The notes under the pieces are model-generated. The model was given only the letters and a program-made list of their open reading frames with translations. It was not told where the DNA came from and ran no database searches. From Bradyrhizobium tropiciagri (lineage in GTDB: Bacteria; Pseudomonadota; Alphaproteobacteria; Rhizobiales; Xanthobacteraceae), in the NCBI RefSeq assembly GCF_001189845.1, contig NZ_LFLZ01000014.1:85210-149209 (forward strand): DNA of 64,000 bases, read 5' to 3'. Below, piece by piece: positions 10,547 to 20,417 of this stretch (positions are counted from its first letter, which is position 1; every line of letters begins with the position of its first letter). A program made the position numbers and the translations under genes.

Positions 10547-10769
10547 AGTTGTCGGATGCCCCTCGAATCTCGACTTTCATCACTCGCGCAAGCCCATGGT
10601 ACGATCCGCTTGCTCGCTTCAGGATCGAGCATGAAGATTGTGACGCAGTATGCCTCTAAACCATGATCCTGCCGCGACACTGATGCTACGCGCCTACCGA
10701 GGAGAACTGAGCTACCAAAGCTGGTAGTTTACGTCGGGGCTATGCCGGTCCAGCGTGCGGTCGGATGGT

Positions 10770-10904
10770 TTAATCAGTCGTGAGGTACGCGCGCTTTTCA
10801 ACGCGAGGTGAGCCTGTAAGAACCAAAATCGTCCACGAGTTGCCCGGATGATTGTTCGATAAGGATCGCTCCAGTACCAGTTGTCCGGTCAACGCGTATT
10901 CCAT
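10770..10904 (-). CDS. Possible 44-residue coupled ORF
   Basis: The ATG starts one base after the TAG of the flavin reductase gene, as in translational coupling. The frame runs 44 codons to TAA. The peptide (MEYALTGQLVLERSL...) has no cysteine pattern, membrane segment or known motif. It is listed for its position; it may be chance. Confidence 0.3.
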   Translation of the reverse strand: MEYALTGQLVLERSLSNNHPGNSWTILVLTGSPRVEKRAYLTTD

Positions 10905-10905
10905 T

Positions 10906-11451
10906 CTAACGGCATTCTGCGCAGAACTTGGCAACGGGCAAGGTTCGAAGCGCGCCCTGGAAGTTGATCAATGGATTGCCATGGCCAGCCCGAGCTGCGA
11001 CAATTCGTCCGATAAAGATCCTATGTGTGCCAATGATCTTGTGGTCATACAAAACGCATTCGAGCGCGCAAAGTGCGTTGGACAATAGCGGCACGTCGAC
11101 CACGCCCTGAGTCCAGGAAGCCGTGCCGAAGCGATGAACACCTTTTACTCCCTCCTGACCGCCAAAACGCAGGGCCAGGTCCTCCTGGTCAATGTGGAGA
11201 AGATTGATTGCAAAACTGCCGCTAGCGAGGATCGCGTCATGCGCTTCAGATTGGGCGTTGATGCCAACGAGTAAGCACGGCGGTTCCATGCAGATGGACG
11301 TCACAGAACTCACCGTCAGTCCACGTCGTCCGCCGGCCGTTCCGGTCGTCACGATGGCGACACCGCTTGCCAGATATCGCATAGCCTGACGGAAATCTGC
11401 CGGCTGGATAGACGGCATGTTCCCAACCACGGGGGATGACCAGTGCGTCAT
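10906..11451 (-). CDS. Flavin reductase-like FMN-binding protein
   Basis: 181 residues, typical of the HpaC/NtaB short-chain flavin reductases. Visible features are FRQAMRYLASGVAIVTT at the N-terminus, GLTVSSVTSICMEPP, CLLVGIN and a conserved FAINLL strand. These enzymes reduce FMN or FAD with NAD(P)H and supply it to a two-component monooxygenase. No partner oxygenase is adjacent; the acyl-CoA-dehydrogenase-fold proteins at 34.3 and 58.2 kb are the best candidates in the window. AAAGG lies six bases before the ATG. Confidence 0.8.
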   Translation of the reverse strand: MTHWSSPVVGNMPSIQPADFRQAMRYLASGVAIVTTGTAGGRRGLTVSSVTSICMEPPCLLVGINAQSEAHDAILASGSFAINLLHIDQEDLALRFGGQEGVKGVHRFGTASWTQGVVDVPLLSNALCALECVLYDHKIIGTHRIFIGRIVAARAGHGNPLINFQGALRTLPVAKFCAECR

Positions 11452-11632
11452 GATCTGCCTTTAAAGTTATACCCCACTCTGATGCTCCGTTAAGCTTGGG
11501 CAGGCTCGGATTCATCTCGCGGCCGCAATTGGGCGCGCAGGCTCGGAAAACCGCGTGTCTAGAGGGCAACGATGCCGAACATGACATTGATGTCCTCCGC
11601 GCGCCGACCAGAGTGCCCCCCAAGGTTAGCGC

Positions 11633-11818
11633 TCAATGTACGCGTAAGAGAACACGCTTTTTTGCATCTAGAAGGTGCACATCGAGCGTCGCGTGCAGCG
11701 AACCCCGCAGTTCGGGCGGGATCGAGCAATCCGTGTCGATCAATTCACGAAACTTTCGAATGATGTGTTCTATCATTGCGATGGATCCGAGTGCCTCCAA
11801 CTTCTGTGATGACATCAT
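11633..11818 (-). CDS. Small hypothetical protein, 61 residues
   Basis: A very good ribosome site (AAAGGAG, nine bases before ATG) marks this frame as real. The protein is probably helical (MMSSQKLEALGSIAMIEHII...), ends in basic residues, and has a single Cys. No family recognised. It lies between the TrpD-like and flavin reductase genes on the same strand, so it is likely co-transcribed. Confidence 0.55.
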   Translation of the reverse strand: MMSSQKLEALGSIAMIEHIIRKFRELIDTDCSIPPELRGSLHATLDVHLLDAKKRVLLRVH

Positions 11819-12065
11819 CTGACTATCTCCTTTGGAACGCAGCGCATGCCGCGGGTCTGTATCTCGGCAATAGGGGCTGGAGCAGACTCTCGCCGATGAA
11901 CAGGGATGGCTCTCGTACCGCGTCCTTAACGCGGATTGCTTTGAACAGCGCGCGCAGGCGGCACATGCTCATCGAAATTTCGAAGGAATAGGCGCACAGT
12001 CGCAGCTGCTATTGCATAGCCGCTTTGTCAGAATCGGCTCCGTCGGGACCATGTTCCAACCCCTG

Positions 12066-13079
12066 TTACGTGTTGGACACTGCAATCAAGCGTTTCAGTC
12101 GATCGGCTGCGGCGCCACCGTCAAGCGCGAGTTGTGCGAGTGCGATACCCTCCTGCAGCGTCTCGACGCGGCCGGCCACGATCAATGCCGCCGCCGCATT
12201 GAAAAGTGCAGCGTCGCGAAATCGACCTGGAACGCCGTCGAGCACGTTTTGCAAGGCGACGGCATTGGCCTTGATGTCGCCGCTCTCGAGCGTCTCCTTG
12301 TCGCAGCGGGCAAGGCCGGCTTGTTCCGGTGTTACTTCGAAGGTGCGCACCGTGCCGGCCTCAAGCGCGGCAACAAAGGTTGGCCCCGTGAGGGTAACCT
12401 CGCCAAGCCCGTTAGAGCCATGAACCACCCAAACCGATTCGGAGCCGAGGTTCTTTAACACGTAAGCCAGAGGCTGAACCCATTCGCGAGCGAATATTCC
12501 GACGATCTGCCGCTTGACCCTGGCCGGATTGGACAGTGGCGCGATGAGGTTAAGGATGGTGTGGGTCCCAAGTGCGGTGCGGATCTGGCCAACGCGCTGC
12601 ATCGCCGGATAATGGGCTGACGCGAATGAGAAACCGATTCCGGCTTCGTGCACACAGCGCGCAACGGCCTCAGGCTTGAGGTCGACGTTGACACCGAGAT
12701 GCGCCAATAGGTCGGCAGTGTTTGCACCTGAATATCTATCGCTGTTGGCGTGCCTGGCAACAGGAACGTCGGTTCCGGCCACGATAAAAGAGGCGCACGT
12801 CATCACGTTGGACGAGCGCGTGGCGGTATCGCTCGTACTAGCGATACCGATGGGATCGCATGCCACCTCGACCCGCGGCATTCGCTCGCGTACCGCGGAG
12901 ACCGCACCGGTGACTTCTTCGATCGTCTCGCCCCTGACTCGCAAACCCATCAACAAGCCGCCGATCTGCGACGGAGTCGCATGACCCGACATCAGGCCGT
13001 CGAATGCTGACGCAGCTTCGTCACGAGTCAGAGTGGCGCCGGTGGCAACTTTACCGATAATTGATTTCAGCGCTTCCAT
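12066..13079 (-). CDS. TrpD paralogue with altered PRPP site
   Basis: 337 residues, collinear over its whole length with alphaproteobacterial anthranilate phosphoribosyltransferase: [20 protein letters not shown] at the start, then [26 protein letters not shown] and [17 protein letters not shown]. The residues that bind PRPP and magnesium are changed. The normal GTGGDG loop reads GIASTSD (about 80-86), KHGN is RHAN, and the following S-rich loop is YSGANTA. The rest is conserved, so the fold is probably kept while transferase activity is doubtful. It most likely arose by duplication of a housekeeping trpD, followed by decay or a new function. A housekeeping copy would be expected elsewhere in the genome. 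Confidence 0.75.
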   Translation of the reverse strand: MEALKSIIGKVATGATLTRDEAASAFDGLMSGHATPSQIGGLLMGLRVRGETIEEVTGAVSAVRERMPRVEVACDPIGIASTSDTATRSSNVMTCASFIVAGTDVPVARHANSDRYSGANTADLLAHLGVNVDLKPEAVARCVHEAGIGFSFASAHYPAMQRVGQIRTALGTHTILNLIAPLSNPARVKRQIVGIFAREWVQPLAYVLKNLGSESVWVVHGSNGLGEVTLTGPTFVAALEAGTVRTFEVTPEQAGLARCDKETLESGDIKANAVALQNVLDGVPGRFRDAALFNAAAALIVAGRVETLQEGIALAQLALDGGAAADRLKRLIAVSNT

Positions 13080-13640
13080 CGACTTTACACGTTCATTTGT
13101 CCGAATCTGAAACGTCCCGCTTCAACGGAGGCTTTTGTTGAAGAGACGTGGCACCGGCTGTCTTGATGAAGCTGTCCAGCCCATCGTCGGCACGGCCGAA
13201 CGTCACCGTTTGAGTGATCTGTTGGGTTGCGCACCGCCATTTCGGCAAGGCTACAACCTGACGCTACGTGAGGGTCAAGCTCTCCATGTCTTGATGCCGT
13301 CAAGAGATCGCCGACCGATGAGGGCAGTGCAGTTGCCGCGCCAGCAAAGATGGTGAGGTCTACTGCCGCGCATGTACCTTAGCGGCGGCTTCTTGATCAC
13401 GATGAGGCAGCCGAAGTGCCCGGAAACTCGGAAAATCTTGCGGCTTGTCGGCACCGCTGTCCTGTCGGTTGAAGTCGCCTCTCACGTGCTTTGGGCGGAG
13501 CAGCGCTGATCTGCCTCTGCAAACCATCGCGCCAGACCGCAAATCAAGGTGCACTAGGCGAAACCGGAAGCCATCATACCGCAACGGAGAGCTCCCGGTC
13601 GGCTTACGTCAGGGTCTAAGTGGTCGGGCTCGGTCCTGCC
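13080..13640. other. 560-base gap inside the operon
   Basis: Two short minus-strand frames (13085-13303 and 13360-13584) fill most of it, but they lack ribosome sites and known motifs. It probably holds a decayed gene. Confidence 0.4.
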
Positions 13641-15248
13641 TTACAGTCGGAACACGCCGTACTGCGGCGCGTCGATCGGTGCGTTGAGTGAAGCACTCAA
13701 CGCGATTGCAAGGGCGGTCCTGGTATCGACAGGATCAAGAATGCCATCGTCCCAGAGTTCGGACGTTGCATAGTAGGCGCTTGATCGCTCGCGATATTCT
13801 TCAAGAACCGGTTCGCGAATGCCTGCCAGTTCCTGCCCAGAGAGCCGCCCTCCGGTGCGGGCCAATTGTCTCGCCTTGACGTGGGTGAGAACGCCGGCGG
13901 CCTGCTCGGCGCCCATCGCGGAAATCTGAGAGTTCGGCCAGCTGAACACAAACCGAGGATCAAACGCTCGTCCCGACATGGCGTAAGTGCCTGCGCCATG
14001 AGAGCTGTTGCAAATGATCGTAAACTTCGGGACAGACGCGCCGGACACAGTCATGATCAGCTTTGCGCCGTCCTTGGTGATCCCACGGCGCTCATATTCG
14101 CGGCCAACCATAAAGCCTGTGACGTTCTGCAGGAAGAGCAGGGGCGTTCGGTTCTTGTCGCATATTTGAATGAAATGAGCACCCTTTAGCGCGCTGTCGC
14201 CGAACAAAACGCCGTTATTGGCAACGATCCCGACTTGATATCCATAGAGCCGGGCAAAGCCGCACACGAGTGATGTCGCATAACGCGGCTGGTACTCATC
14301 AAATCGACTGCCATCGACCAGACGAGCGATGATCTCCCGCATGTCGAACTGCGCTCGCGCGTCCTTTGGAATGATGCCGTAGAGTTCGGATGCATCATAG
14401 GCGGGCGGCTCGGGCGCTACGCGATCGATGCAGGTTTTCGCCGGTTGGTGGAAGCGCGCGACAACGTTGCGCGCAATCGCGATTGCGTGAAGCTCGGAAG
14501 TTGCGAAATAGTCACTGGTGCCCGACACGCTCGTATGCATGAGGGCACCGCCGAGCTCTTGGGCGGAGACTTGTTCGCCAGTGGCAGCCTTCACGACCGG
14601 AGGGCCGCCAAGAAAAATTGCTCCCGTGCCTTCGACCACAATGTTGTATTCGCTAAGCGCCGGGACATAGGCCCCTGCCGCGGTGCAGTGGCCCATGACG
14701 ATGGCGACCTGCGGTACTCCCACCTTCGAGAGTATCGACTGATTGCGCAGAATTCGACCCGCATGGTATCGATCAGCAAAGAACTCCGCCTGCAAAGGCA
14801 GAAAACCGCCGGCGCAGTCGCATAGATGAACCACCGGCAGACGGTTTTCGATGGCTATGTCTAAGGCCCGCACGATCTTCTTGACCGAGAGTGGATACCA
14901 TGCGCCGCTCTTCACGCTGGAATCGTCAGCGTGAACAATCACTTCTCGACCCGCAACGATGCCGATGCCGACCACCTGCGCGGCACCCGGAACCTCTCCG
15001 TTGTAGGCCTTGTTGGCGGCCAGCGTGGAAAGCTCCAGGAAAGGAGTTTCCGGATCCAGCAAGGCTGCGATGCGGTTGCGAACAAACAACTTGTTCTGCC
15101 GACGCAGGCGCTCGAAGTCTTTCTCAGGTCTGTCGAACCGGGCCAAGCGTTGGCGCTCCTTCAATTCGGCAGCCAGTTGTCTGTTGTGGAGGTCGTTGCG
15201 ACGAAACTCCTGCGAATCCACATCCGCCGCAGAACCGATCCGCTGCAT
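13641..15248 (-). CDS. Acyl-CoA carboxylase, carboxyltransferase subunit
   Basis: 535 residues, the length of the beta subunits of methylcrotonyl/geranyl-CoA carboxylases. It carries the two crotonase-like halves: RNRIAALLDPETPFLEL and MGHCTAAGAYVPALSEYNIVV in the N-half, and NNGVLFGDSALKGAHFI, FLQNVTGFMVG and SSHGAGTYAMSGRAFDP in the C-half. It transfers CO2 from carboxybiotin to an acyl-CoA. The start codon lies one base after the stop of the biotin-carrier gene, so translation is coupled. The family resemblance is to MCC-type (branched acyl) rather than AccA/AccD enzymes; the actual acyl-CoA is unproven. Confidence 0.88.
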   Translation of the reverse strand: MQRIGSAADVDSQEFRRNDLHNRQLAAELKERQRLARFDRPEKDFERLRRQNKLFVRNRIAALLDPETPFLELSTLAANKAYNGEVPGAAQVVGIGIVAGREVIVHADDSSVKSGAWYPLSVKKIVRALDIAIENRLPVVHLCDCAGGFLPLQAEFFADRYHAGRILRNQSILSKVGVPQVAIVMGHCTAAGAYVPALSEYNIVVEGTGAIFLGGPPVVKAATGEQVSAQELGGALMHTSVSGTSDYFATSELHAIAIARNVVARFHQPAKTCIDRVAPEPPAYDASELYGIIPKDARAQFDMREIIARLVDGSRFDEYQPRYATSLVCGFARLYGYQVGIVANNGVLFGDSALKGAHFIQICDKNRTPLLFLQNVTGFMVGREYERRGITKDGAKLIMTVSGASVPKFTIICNSSHGAGTYAMSGRAFDPRFVFSWPNSQISAMGAEQAAGVLTHVKARQLARTGGRLSGQELAGIREPVLEEYRERSSAYYATSELWDDGILDPVDTRTALAIALSASLNAPIDAPQYGVFRL

Positions 15249-15249
15249 T

Positions 15250-15801
15250 TCAGAACCCTTCTTTAGACAGCGTTACGAGTACGGCGTCGTGCTCGAAGCT
15301 CTCGTTCTCCTTGACGTGAATCCGCTCGACGATGCCGTCCTGGGGTGATCGTATGATCGTTTCCAGCTTCATGCTTTCAATCATCATTAGCGCAGTCCCC
15401 GCCGAGACTGAGTCACCAGGCGAAACTGTAATCGCGACAACCATCCCAGGCATTGGCGCTCGGGCTACGAGCGGACAAGTCCCGTTATTCCCAGCAGCGT
15501 GGGTCCGTAGCGGATCGATGTAGCGCAAAGTACGTGTCCTGCCGCGGATATGGAGGTGAATGAGCTCCCCGTCGATCACGAACCTGACGGGTTCGCTCTG
15601 CCCGGCAATGGTCAGGATACCGCTGCTGTCGCTGCGCTGGGTGAATGCGACGGGGGCAATCACCTCGTCTCGCAAATGAAGGCGGTAGCCATGCCGGCTG
15701 GCCGAAAGCCACAATGTATGATCTACGCCGTCAACCTCGAACGAGTGATACACTTCAGTTTCTCCAATTGCCGAGCGCTGAATGAAGCTCTGGCACGGCA
15801 T
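15250..15801 (-). CDS. Biotin carrier subunit of acyl-CoA carboxylase
   Basis: 183 residues. The first ~110 residues resemble the BT linker region of split MCC/PCC alpha chains. The last ~70 form a biotinyl domain: PMPGMVVAITVSPGDSVSAG, then ESMKLE with the biotinyl Lys in place of the usual AMKM. The gene overlaps the end of the biotin carboxylase gene by 47 bases. In most MCC-type enzymes these two parts are fused, so a separate carrier is a split arrangement. Confidence 0.85.
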   Translation of the reverse strand: MPCQSFIQRSAIGETEVYHSFEVDGVDHTLWLSASRHGYRLHLRDEVIAPVAFTQRSDSSGILTIAGQSEPVRFVIDGELIHLHIRGRTRTLRYIDPLRTHAAGNNGTCPLVARAPMPGMVVAITVSPGDSVSAGTALMMIESMKLETIIRSPQDGIVERIHVKENESFEHDAVLVTLSKEGF

Positions 15802-17236
15802 CTGCCGAGTCGCGGACCGGCCTCGTCAGGAGAGCGGCGGATGCGAGGAACGCAGACATTCCGGCAGCAAAATTGCCCGCTGCGAGATGCGGGTTTTGTT
15901 CAAGGTATCCGACATGGAAGTGACCGCCGAGAAATGCCTCGTCGGAAACGATCCGGGCGAGCAAGTTCGCATTGGTCTCGCACCCCAGTAAAACCAATTC
16001 GCGAACTGCACGATGGGCTTTCAGAGCAGATTCCATGCGGCTTGGTGAATGCACAATGATCTTGGCGAGCATCGGATCGAACGCCGGCGTGATGTGCTGG
16101 CCTTGCATGATGCCGCTGTCGATCCGTACGTCATTGGGATACTCGAGAAGAAGCACTTTTCCGGTGGTCGGAGCGTATCCGCGTTCAGGAGCCTCCGCGT
16201 ACAGCCGGAGCTCGATTGCATGGCCGTTCGAAACGATATCGGACTGGGAGAATGCAAGTTCGCGGCCCGCTGCCGCATAGATCTGTTCCGCCACCAGATC
16301 GACGCCAGTAATCATCTCGGTGACCGGATGCTCGACCTGAAGTCGTGTATTCATTTCAAGGAAGTAGAAATCGTCTCCGCTGAAGAGGAATTCGACCGTT
16401 CCTGCATTCCGGTAGTTCGCTGCACGAGCGATGCGAACCGCTGTATCGCAAATTCGAGCCCGCAATTCTTGGGATAGCGCAGGCGAGGGCGTTTCCTCGA
16501 TAATCTTCTGGAACCGGCGCTGCACGGAACACTCGCGCTCGAACAGATGCACGAGGTTTCCTAAGCAATCACCGAGCACCTGTACTTCGATGTGTCGCGG
16601 GTATTCGAGATGTCGTTCGGCATAGAGTCGGGCATCTCCAAAGTAGCGGCTCGCTTCACTGCGCGCCTGCTCGATGGCTGCCTCCAAGGTATTAAGGTCG
16701 CGTACAATCCGCATGCCCTTACCGCCGCCACCAGCCGATGGCTTCACGAGCAGAGGAGCTCCCATGGCCTGCGCTCTGGAGGCAAATGTCGCCGGATCAT
16801 CTTCTTCGATGACGCAGGGGGCGACCGGAAAACCATTGGACTGAACGAAATTGCGTGCGCGGATCTTGTCCCCCATCAGTTCGATAGTGTCAGGAAGAGG
16901 ACCGATGAACGCAATGCCGGCGTCTGTCACGGCTCTGGCGAACTCCGCATTTTCGGAAAGCAGCCCATAACCGGGATGCAGCGCGCCGGCGCGCGCCTGG
17001 TCGGCGGCCGCGATGATCTGCCTAGTATCGAGATAACTTGCGATCGGCGTGCTGCCGCTGATCTGAATGGCCAGGTCGGCCATGGAGACGGCGGGTGTTC
17101 TCGCGTCTATTTCGTGGTAGGCAATTGCAGAACGGAGTCCAAGTTTACGTAACGTTTTGACGATGCGGGCGGCTATCTCGCCCCTGTTGGCGATCAGCAC
17201 GGTATCGAAGGGCAATTGTGGCATTTGCCTATCCAA
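15755..17236 (-). CDS. Biotin carboxylase subunit
   Basis: 493 residues. It opens with FDTVLIANRGEIAARIVKTL, followed by the ATP-grasp glycine loop SAGGGGKGMRIV near residue 165, the ERECSVQRRFQKIIEE block near 235, and the active-site motif EMNTRLQVEHPVTE near 300. It uses ATP and bicarbonate to carboxylate biotin on the carrier encoded by the overlapping downstream gene. It is the first gene of the minus-strand series, with no clear promoter seen in the 130 bases upstream. It needs biotin, which may explain the presence of a BioF-type gene elsewhere on the island. Confidence 0.9.
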   Translation of the reverse strand: MDRQMPQLPFDTVLIANRGEIAARIVKTLRKLGLRSAIAYHEIDARTPAVSMADLAIQISGSTPIASYLDTRQIIAAADQARAGALHPGYGLLSENAEFARAVTDAGIAFIGPLPDTIELMGDKIRARNFVQSNGFPVAPCVIEEDDPATFASRAQAMGAPLLVKPSAGGGGKGMRIVRDLNTLEAAIEQARSEASRYFGDARLYAERHLEYPRHIEVQVLGDCLGNLVHLFERECSVQRRFQKIIEETPSPALSQELRARICDTAVRIARAANYRNAGTVEFLFSGDDFYFLEMNTRLQVEHPVTEMITGVDLVAEQIYAAAGRELAFSQSDIVSNGHAIELRLYAEAPERGYAPTTGKVLLLEYPNDVRIDSGIMQGQHITPAFDPMLAKIIVHSPSRMESALKAHRAVRELVLLGCETNANLLARIVSDEAFLGGHFHVGYLEQNPHLAAGNFAAGMSAFLASAALLTRPVRDSADAVPELHSALGNWRN

Positions 17237-17365
17237 ATAAGCATGAAGGGACCAAACCGTCTTGAGTGGCCGGGCTTGTTGCCTCCAGCCGACGTCGCGT
17301 GAACGTCCTGCGTGCTAGGTGGGCTATCTCGGAATGTGATGCGGGCGAACAGACCACCCGACCCT

Positions 17366-17662
17366 TTACTTCGAGATGCCGCCGTTCTTGCCCGTATCTC
17401 GCGAGGAGATCACGTAACGGCATTGCTGGCTGAGGCTGGCGTGCTTGGATCTGAGGCAAGCAAGGATAGCGACGTGGCTCGGTATGTGATTGCTGCAAAG
17501 GCGGAACACGTCCTCCATACACGCCTGTCTCTCCTCGGGAGTCGGAGCTTGATCTCGCGCGTTGACCTGCCACGGGATTACAGCAGTCACTACGGCAGCT
17601 AGAGCGATGGCGCGGCAGGATTTGAGGAGCGAAGCCAAACCGGCCCCTTGGTCTTGAGTCAT
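17366..17662 (-). CDS. Secreted Cys-rich small protein
   Basis: 98 residues from an ATG preceded by AAGGA. A signal peptide is visible (basic start, then a hydrophobic stretch around AIALAAVVTAVIPW, with cleavage near NARD). The mature part has the pattern APTPEERQACMEDVFRLCS, then ACLRSKHASLSQQCR, a four-Cys module found in many small periplasmic proteins of Bradyrhizobium and relatives. Function unknown; it probably forms two disulphides. Confidence 0.65.
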   Translation of the reverse strand: MTQDQGAGLASLLKSCRAIALAAVVTAVIPWQVNARDQAPTPEERQACMEDVFRLCSNHIPSHVAILACLRSKHASLSQQCRYVISSRDTGKNGGISK

Positions 17663-18040
17663 GTCATTCCTTAAGGTTGGTAGGTCTGCGATGTCTTGAG
17701 CGAAGCGCAAAATGGTCTGTCCGTCGGCCAATAGACGTGTAGCGCCAGGTGCAATGCCTGCGAGTTCCGTTTCGCCGACTCTGTTATGCCTGGATGTCCT
17801 GAAGTATTCGGCGTGGCACGTTGAGGTGTTTGAGCACAGCCTACCTCACGGCCAATAGTTGCTGCCACGGTCGGCGCGATACGAGATCGAACAAGACCTG
17901 CGGCCTGGTGCCGGCCTTATCGAGGCAGAGAGATGAGCAAAAGCCAGGTGCGCTCAAGTCATAGCTGATGACGCAATTGATCTTGCGTAACGAACCATGA
18001 TGAGACGCCTCCAGGTCATCTTTAGTGTAGTCGGCCTGCG

Positions 18041-18058
18041 CTCCACATTAATGTGGAG
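18041..18058. promoter_or_regulatory. Perfect 18-bp palindrome, possible operator
   Basis: CTCCACAT-TA-ATGTGGAG is a perfect two-fold palindrome with no T-tract, so it looks like a regulator site rather than a terminator. It lies in a 760-base gap between the divergent genes at 17662 (minus) and 18425 (plus). No regulator gene is adjacent. Nothing else is recognised in the gap apart from repeat copy B. Confidence 0.4.
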
Positions 18059-18282
18059 ACGGCGATCGGGATGAGAGCGCCTTCTGTAGAAATATCGAAG
18101 GGCTCGATCTCTTCCGCTGCTGGCCGAGGTAGCCTCGGATAACGTGTGAACAGGTACGTATCTGCAGAAGCGTATGATCCCAAGCGACTCTCGCCAGCTG
18201 AGTTTAGATGTTTGACACATTCGCTATTCTCATTGCCTGCAGGAAGCGTCTGGATTGTCGGAGGCGGTCCCGACCTGTCCAG

Positions 18283-18321
18283 GATCGTACAATCTGACGC
18301 TGCGTGCGATTCAAGTCCCTT
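18283..18321 (+). repeat. Dispersed 40-bp repeat, copy B
   Basis: GATCGTACAATCTGACG, then ctgcgtGCGATTCAAGTCCCTT. Close to copy C at 49640 (few differences). It lies about 100 bases upstream of the small gene at 18425. Confidence 0.7.
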
Positions 18322-18424
18322 CTTGGATCAAATCGACCGAGTATCCTCTTACGGTGGCAAATGGCGCTTTGGTGGCCGCCAGCCCTTAGGTGATTATACG
18401 GAGCGCCGGTGTCGCATTTCCTTG

Positions 18425-18655
18425 ATGTCCAAATTGCATGCTCACGGCATGAATCCGAAAAGTAAACTCTACCAGCCCGACCACTGGCGAAGCCGCGCGG
18501 AAGCAACGCGAAAAAAGGCGGAAGGACTCGCTTATGGTAAACCCAGAGACAGGCTTCTTAACGTTGCGATGGAGTACGATAAGCTGGCTCGGCGTGCCCA
18601 AGAGTGGCAGACGCGCAGAAGTGAGGACGAAACATGGTCAGAGCGAGAGCTGTAG
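18425..18655 (+). CDS. Small hypothetical protein, 76 residues
   Basis: A hydrophilic, helical, Arg/Lys-rich protein (PDHWRSRAEATRKKAEGLAY..., ending near ARRAQEWQTRRSEDE). The residue usage and pattern are those of a small bradyrhizobial protein family of unknown function. The start could be this ATG or the next in-frame ATG at 18449. No partner gene is evident. Confidence 0.5.
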   Translation: MSKLHAHGMNPKSKLYQPDHWRSRAEATRKKAEGLAYGKPRDRLLNVAMEYDKLARRAQEWQTRRSEDETWSEREL

Positions 18656-19045
18656 GGCTCTGCCGGGCCTCGATAAGCCGCGCCTCAGCTGGATGGCCGC
18701 AGCGCCGATCGCGGAGCAAATGTCACCCGGCAATCGGCGCATCCAAGCAAGTAGCGCTGGATTTGGCGTTTTGGTCCACGATAGGCCTTGCGGCTTCGAG
18801 GCACATTGAGTGGCCTCGAAGCTGGTTCGGCATGGTATGCTGGAGGCGTCTTGCTGCCTCTGTTGCGAATTCATATCTTGCTAGCCGCGCCGGGGCACAA
18901 AGCTGACCTGTGAAAGAAGTGTCCGCTTCCCACTGACGGCGGCATATTCCTGCCCTGAATCGGACCGCCGAGGTCGGGAGGTGCGCGCGCGTACCATCCG
19001 ACGTAGCTTTACTTGTGATTTGTCAGCTCCGCGAGCTTCTTTGGC

Positions 19046-19213
19046 TCATAAGAAGGCCGCTGCGACGATCCAGAAAATGCTGGCCCAGAGCAGCGCACCG
19101 AGGAGGAGCGCGGCCAGCGGCCATAGATTCCATCGCCGTTGCGCCTGCAAACAACGGCAATCGGCACCGCAATGCCTGACAGTCGGGTCCTTTGGTGCGC
19201 GCCAGTGAGTCAT
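19046..19213 (-). CDS. Possible small single-pass membrane protein
   Basis: 55 residues: a Cys-containing N-terminus (HCGADCRC) and one C-terminal hydrophobic helix (about 20 residues rich in Leu, Ala, Trp). The frame is open further upstream and the start is uncertain. No homologue recognised. The 390 bases before it hold nothing clear. Confidence 0.35.
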   Translation of the reverse strand: MTHWRAPKDPTVRHCGADCRCLQAQRRWNLWPLAALLLGALLWASIFWIVAAAFL

Positions 19214-19429
19214 TGACCACGTGCCGCACTGGTCCGCGGGGAACGGCTGGTTTCCGGATGCGTCGTATCGTTCATAAGTTCGTAGTCCTCCTTCATGGCT
19301 CGGGTTGTCAGCTTCTTGTTTGCAGCGCGACCTGCATCCAGGTGATGGCGTTCTCATGCAATGGGCGGTTAGAGAAGGTGCTACCAAAGCTAAGGGGCGC
19401 TGGGCAGCGCATCGCCCAGGACTAAACAA

Positions 19430-20417
19430 ATAGCCAGATGAGTGACGCCTGGCCTGGACTCAACTGCAGCAATCAGCATGCCACGAGCGGACAGGTGCCG
19501 GCGCAGCCTTGATGCGAAGGAAGCCACACGAGCTCGCTGCCCTTGGTCGGAGTTGCGACCTTGATGTCCGGAAGGCGACATCGGCATCGAAAGAAGGCAA
19601 GAGCTCGCTAGCGACATTCGACAAAATAGGGGGTGGGAGTTGCATTGTAGGGACGCGGCAAAGGGGCATCCGGCGGCAGCGCGATTGCAGTCCCTCAAGA
19701 TAGACTAATCAGCTTCTCTGACCATTAGCTTACGAGATCTCATCAACCCATGGATGTTATCGGTATGGGAACACGGTATACTTAACCGTCGCGGCGTGAC
19801 GCGAGCCCGTTTCGATTTTGCTCCCGCACGTATCAATTGCGGTCACATAGATGACGCATTGGCACTGTTTCAGAGCCGGCGAGCAGAAAACAGCGAATGA
19901 TCGCAGGACAGTTGGTGAGGCAGCAATATCGCCCTTGCGAAGCATTGAACGAGGATAGGCGAAATATGCTGTGGAATTGCGAGTGATAATGGAATGTAGA
20001 TGTCAGGCCATTTCGGCGTGCATACCAAGCATTTGTCGATTCGCCGGCGATGAGGTGGTGGCCCTCGACGCCTCAGTAAGATCAAGCGCATCTCCGCGAA
20101 ACCTCGACGCGGCGCACGCAACGAAACATTGTGCGTCAACCGCGAAAGCCCAAAGCCACATCGTATGCTGATGCGCGCGTTGTTCGGCGGTGTACGATGC
20201 AGTCAATGAGCAAGGCGCTCCGCATGGGCCTCGTGCGGTGATCGAGATGTCGGCTCCCATAGCCGCCGAGCTTCCCAGAGTGGCAATTCTCAACCTATGC
20301 GCCGGGTCATTATCGAGTGGATCTTGCACGGTTTGAATTCGGGCAAAAAAGGTCCTGCAAGGACTGGCAAGCGTCCTGGGCAGGGCGTCAGCGTCCAAAA
20401 AGACAGGAGAACAAGTG
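19430..20417. other. About 1 kb without recognisable gene
   Basis: Only overlapping short frames on both strands, with no ribosome sites or motifs. Probably island filler. Confidence 0.5.

Noticed and set aside
19309..19326. tts-like GTCAGCTTCTTGTTTGC
   Set aside because: The TCGAAA core is missing and no effector-like gene follows.
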